Source: Edaphobacter sp. 12200R-103 (GTDB taxonomy: Bacteria; Acidobacteriota; Terriglobia; Terriglobales; Acidobacteriaceae). Taken from it: DNA of 64,000 nucleotides. Under the pieces are notes generated by a model that had not been told where the DNA came from, searched no databases, and worked only from the letters and a program-made list of their open reading frames with translations. The stretch lies in contig NZ_CP048114.1 in assembly GCF_010093025.1 (NCBI RefSeq), positions 1,302,001 through 1,366,000 of the forward strand, in the 5' to 3' direction. The position numbers and the translations under genes were made by a program. Below are positions 62,389 to 64,000 of this stretch, in pieces; within the stretch, counting starts at the first letter, position 1, and every line of letters begins with the position of its first letter.

Positions 62389-62448
62389 ATTCAGCCACCG
62401 AACCAGGACGTTCGATGGCTGAATTCTGGCGCACTTCTATGCGCCAGA
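62389..62448. repeat. Two adjacent hairpins between thrC and thrB
   Basis: Hairpin 1 (62389-62424): ATTCAGCCA and CGAAC pair with GTTCG and TGGCTGAAT, with one mismatch and a 6-base loop. Hairpin 2 (62425-62448): TCTGGCGCA / TGCGCCAGA, perfect, 6-base loop. No U-tract follows either one on either strand. They abut each other exactly. Confidence 0.6.
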
Positions 62449-62501
62449 GGGCTCAGGGTGGCACAAGGGTTTGAGATACAGCGTAGCAGCCGGGGAAAGG
62501 T

Positions 62502-63899
62502 TCAGGCGTGAACCAGCTTCATCTGGGCTTCGAGCTCGCGGAAGACCGTGTCGGTGTCCGGTTCAAGAACGATAGGTGGCTTCCGCAGGGCAGCATGCAG
62601 CAGATGATCCTGCGGTGAGATGCTCGCGTTCTCTTCGTCGGTAAACAGCTCGCCACGATGATAGTCGATGGTGTAGTTGGAATCCTTAAGGGTATGCCCC
62701 GTAAGGACGAGCACAACGCGCTCATCGGTCCCGATCTTGCCCTGAGCGACCAGCTTCTTGAGTCCGGCAAGGGTGACTGCAGAGGCAGGCTCGCAGCCGA
62801 TCCCCTCAGCTCCGATCTCGGCTTTGGCGAGCGCAATCTCCTGCTCGGAGGCCTGTTCGCACCAGCCGCCGGTGGTCCGAAGGGCTCGGAGAGCCTTGCG
62901 CCAGGAGGCAGGATTGCCGATCCGGATGGCCGTCGCCCGGGTGTTCGCCTTGACCGGGATTAGCTCTTCTCCACCATTCTCGACGAGGCTGCGGTAGAGG
63001 GGGTTCGCTCCCTCCGCCTGAATGATGCTGATCTTGGGGACTCGAGGGATCAGGCCAAGATGATGCATCTCGGAGAATCCCTTGACCAGCGCAGAGCCGT
63101 TGGCGAGGTTTCCGCCAGGAACGATGACGTGCTCTGGAACCTGCCACTCGAGCTGCTCGAGCATCTCAAAGGCGGGAGTCTTCTGGCCTTCTAGACGGTA
63201 GGGGTTCACCGAATTGAGCAGCATGATGGGGAACTCGTTGACGAGGTCGGTCAGAACGCGGACGCAACCGTCGAAGTCCGTCCTGAGCTGGATGGTGAGC
63301 GCACCATAGTCCATCGACTGCGAGAGCTTGCCCCAGGCGATCTTGCCCTCGGGAATGAAGACGATCGAGCGCATCCCGGCCCGGGCAGCGTAAGCAGCCA
63401 TCGCCGCCGAGGTGTTGCCGGTGGAGGCACAGGCTACCCACTCAAAGCCGCGCTCTCTGGCTACCGAGAGAGCCGCCGTCATGCCGGTGTCCTTGAAGGA
63501 ACCGGTGGGGTTCATGCCCTGATGCTTGGCAAAGACCCAGTTCAGGCCTAATGCCTTGGAGGCTCGGGGAAGCTCGTAGAGCGGAGTGTTGCCCTCACGC
63601 AGGGTTACGACATGATCGACGTCTTCGACGATAGGAAAGAGGTCGCGGAAACGCCACACGCCGGACTGATCGACCGGAAGCGTGGAGGTACGGCGCTCCT
63701 GCCAGAGCCAGCGGAGCGCGCTGACGTTGGGCAGATTGCTGCCGGAGTCCGGGGCATCGCCATAAGGCGTAGAGGACCAGGGATAAATAACGTCATAGAG
63801 GCCGTTACAGTCGGGGCAGCGGAATATGCTGTTGACAGCGCTGCCGGCGATCCTGGCGCCGCACTCTGTGCATCGGAGTTGATGTGTCGCAACTTTCAT
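62502..63899 (-). CDS. thrC: Threonine synthase
   Basis: A 465-residue PLP enzyme that converts phosphohomoserine to threonine. It starts with a Cys-rich zinc-ribbon-like element (CTECGARIAG...FRCPDCNGLYDV). PLP Lys sits in NPTGSFKDTGMTAAL (about 138). ACASTGNTSAAMAAYAA and VPGGNLANGSALVKGF are the phosphate-binding loops. It belongs to the long class of threonine synthases with an N-terminal zinc ribbon. Upstream (63900-64000) lies 101 bases without a certain gene. Confidence 0.94.
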   Translation of the reverse strand: MKVATHQLRCTECGARIAGSAVNSIFRCPDCNGLYDVIYPWSSTPYGDAPDSGSNLPNVSALRWLWQERRTSTLPVDQSGVWRFRDLFPIVEDVDHVVTLREGNTPLYELPRASKALGLNWVFAKHQGMNPTGSFKDTGMTAALSVARERGFEWVACASTGNTSAAMAAYAARAGMRSIVFIPEGKIAWGKLSQSMDYGALTIQLRTDFDGCVRVLTDLVNEFPIMLLNSVNPYRLEGQKTPAFEMLEQLEWQVPEHVIVPGGNLANGSALVKGFSEMHHLGLIPRVPKISIIQAEGANPLYRSLVENGGEELIPVKANTRATAIRIGNPASWRKALRALRTTGGWCEQASEQEIALAKAEIGAEGIGCEPASAVTLAGLKKLVAQGKIGTDERVVLVLTGHTLKDSNYTIDYHRGELFTDEENASISPQDHLLHAALRKPPIVLEPDTDTVFRELEAQMKLVHA

Positions 63900-64000
63900 G
63901 GTGGTCTACGTTAGGGTATCGTACTCGGCGGATTGAGCCAAAGAAGTGGGCGAAACTGCTTGCTTCCCTGCTGCTTGTCTACGGGCTGGCTGCACCTTCA

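Noticed and set aside
63932..64000. Hydrophobic leader-like frame (WAKLLASLLLVYGLAAPS) running off the right edge on the plus strand
   Set aside because: It looks like a signal peptide but has no ATG, GTG or TTG in frame; only a rare ATT start would fit. It cannot be supported without the sequence beyond the window.
1..64000. CRISPR arrays, prophage, insertion sequences, tRNA or rRNA genes
   Set aside because: No regularly spaced repeats, integrase or transposase frames, tRNA-like cloverleafs or rRNA segments were seen.

Overview
The window is a 64 kb chromosomal segment, densely coding on both strands, of moderately high GC. Many genes have GTG or TTG starts. There are no rRNA or tRNA genes, no phage or IS elements and no CRISPR array. 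Gene content points to Acidobacteriota, class Terriglobia (Granulicella/Terriglobus/Edaphobacter-like). The pointers are a giant choice-of-anchor-D (ASH-repeat) exported protein, a PEP-CTERM protein, Tat-exported sugar enzymes, a DUF1080 protein and short dispersed repeats built on TCATTCTGAGCG...GAAGGATCC. This assignment is an inference from gene families; no marker RNA is present.

Layout: 1-8606 holds the tmk 3' end, a cytochrome P450, a small outer-membrane barrel protein, a PEBP protein, a Tat-exported aldo/keto reductase, a catalase-like peroxidase, a DUF1080 protein, an Hsp15-like S4 protein and an SDR. 8885-15141 holds pdxT, a pteridine-reductase-like SDR, pepA, a DJ-1/PfpI protein, an aminotransferase and a HAD protein. 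15292-21113 is one very long ASH-repeat surface-protein gene broken by three frameshifts. 21123-24346 holds ribBA with a degenerate GTP-cyclohydrolase-II half, a small conserved protein and an S10 peptidase. 24448-27238 is a fluoride-defence island: a candidate riboswitch, crcB, a double-DUF190 protein, then a clear fluoride riboswitch in front of a CLC-F antiporter. 27352-30615 holds a dienelactone hydrolase, a peroxiredoxin and a Tat-exported GH79-like hydrolase. 30688-36668 holds pgi, an IclR-type regulator and a manA-galT-galK sugar operon.

36764-43268 holds ybbP-ybbA divergent from a TesA-like lipoprotein, truB, folE and two tandem PTPS/QueD-family genes. 43325-51120 holds a glycosyltransferase, a TlpA-like lipoprotein, a HAD protein and a sugar-acid cluster (SDR, gluconokinase, tagaturonate epimerase, LarA-like nickel epimerase) with a PEP-CTERM gene in its middle. 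51123-55592 holds a CAP-domain protein and the GDP-fucose/exopolysaccharide genes fcl-gmd-wcaI. 55597-58484 holds two Dpp/Opp permease subunits facing each other across two small genes. 58650-64000 holds a CorC-like protein, an exported protein, trxA, thrB and thrC.

The most interesting proposal is that the cluster at 45605-50304 encodes a variant hexuronate route: tagaturonate to fructuronate (UxaE), to mannonate (SDR), to gluconate (LarA-type C2 epimerase), to 6-phosphogluconate (GntK). This would bypass mannonate dehydratase and KDG. The LarA-like protein keeps the spacing of the nickel-pincer lysine and catalytic histidines. Other notable items are the fluoride riboswitch with a readable SD-sequestering switch, eukaryote-like tandem PTPS genes, the degenerate RibA half, and three unexplained structured or repeated intergenic regions (10884-10944, 61295-61379, 62389-62448).
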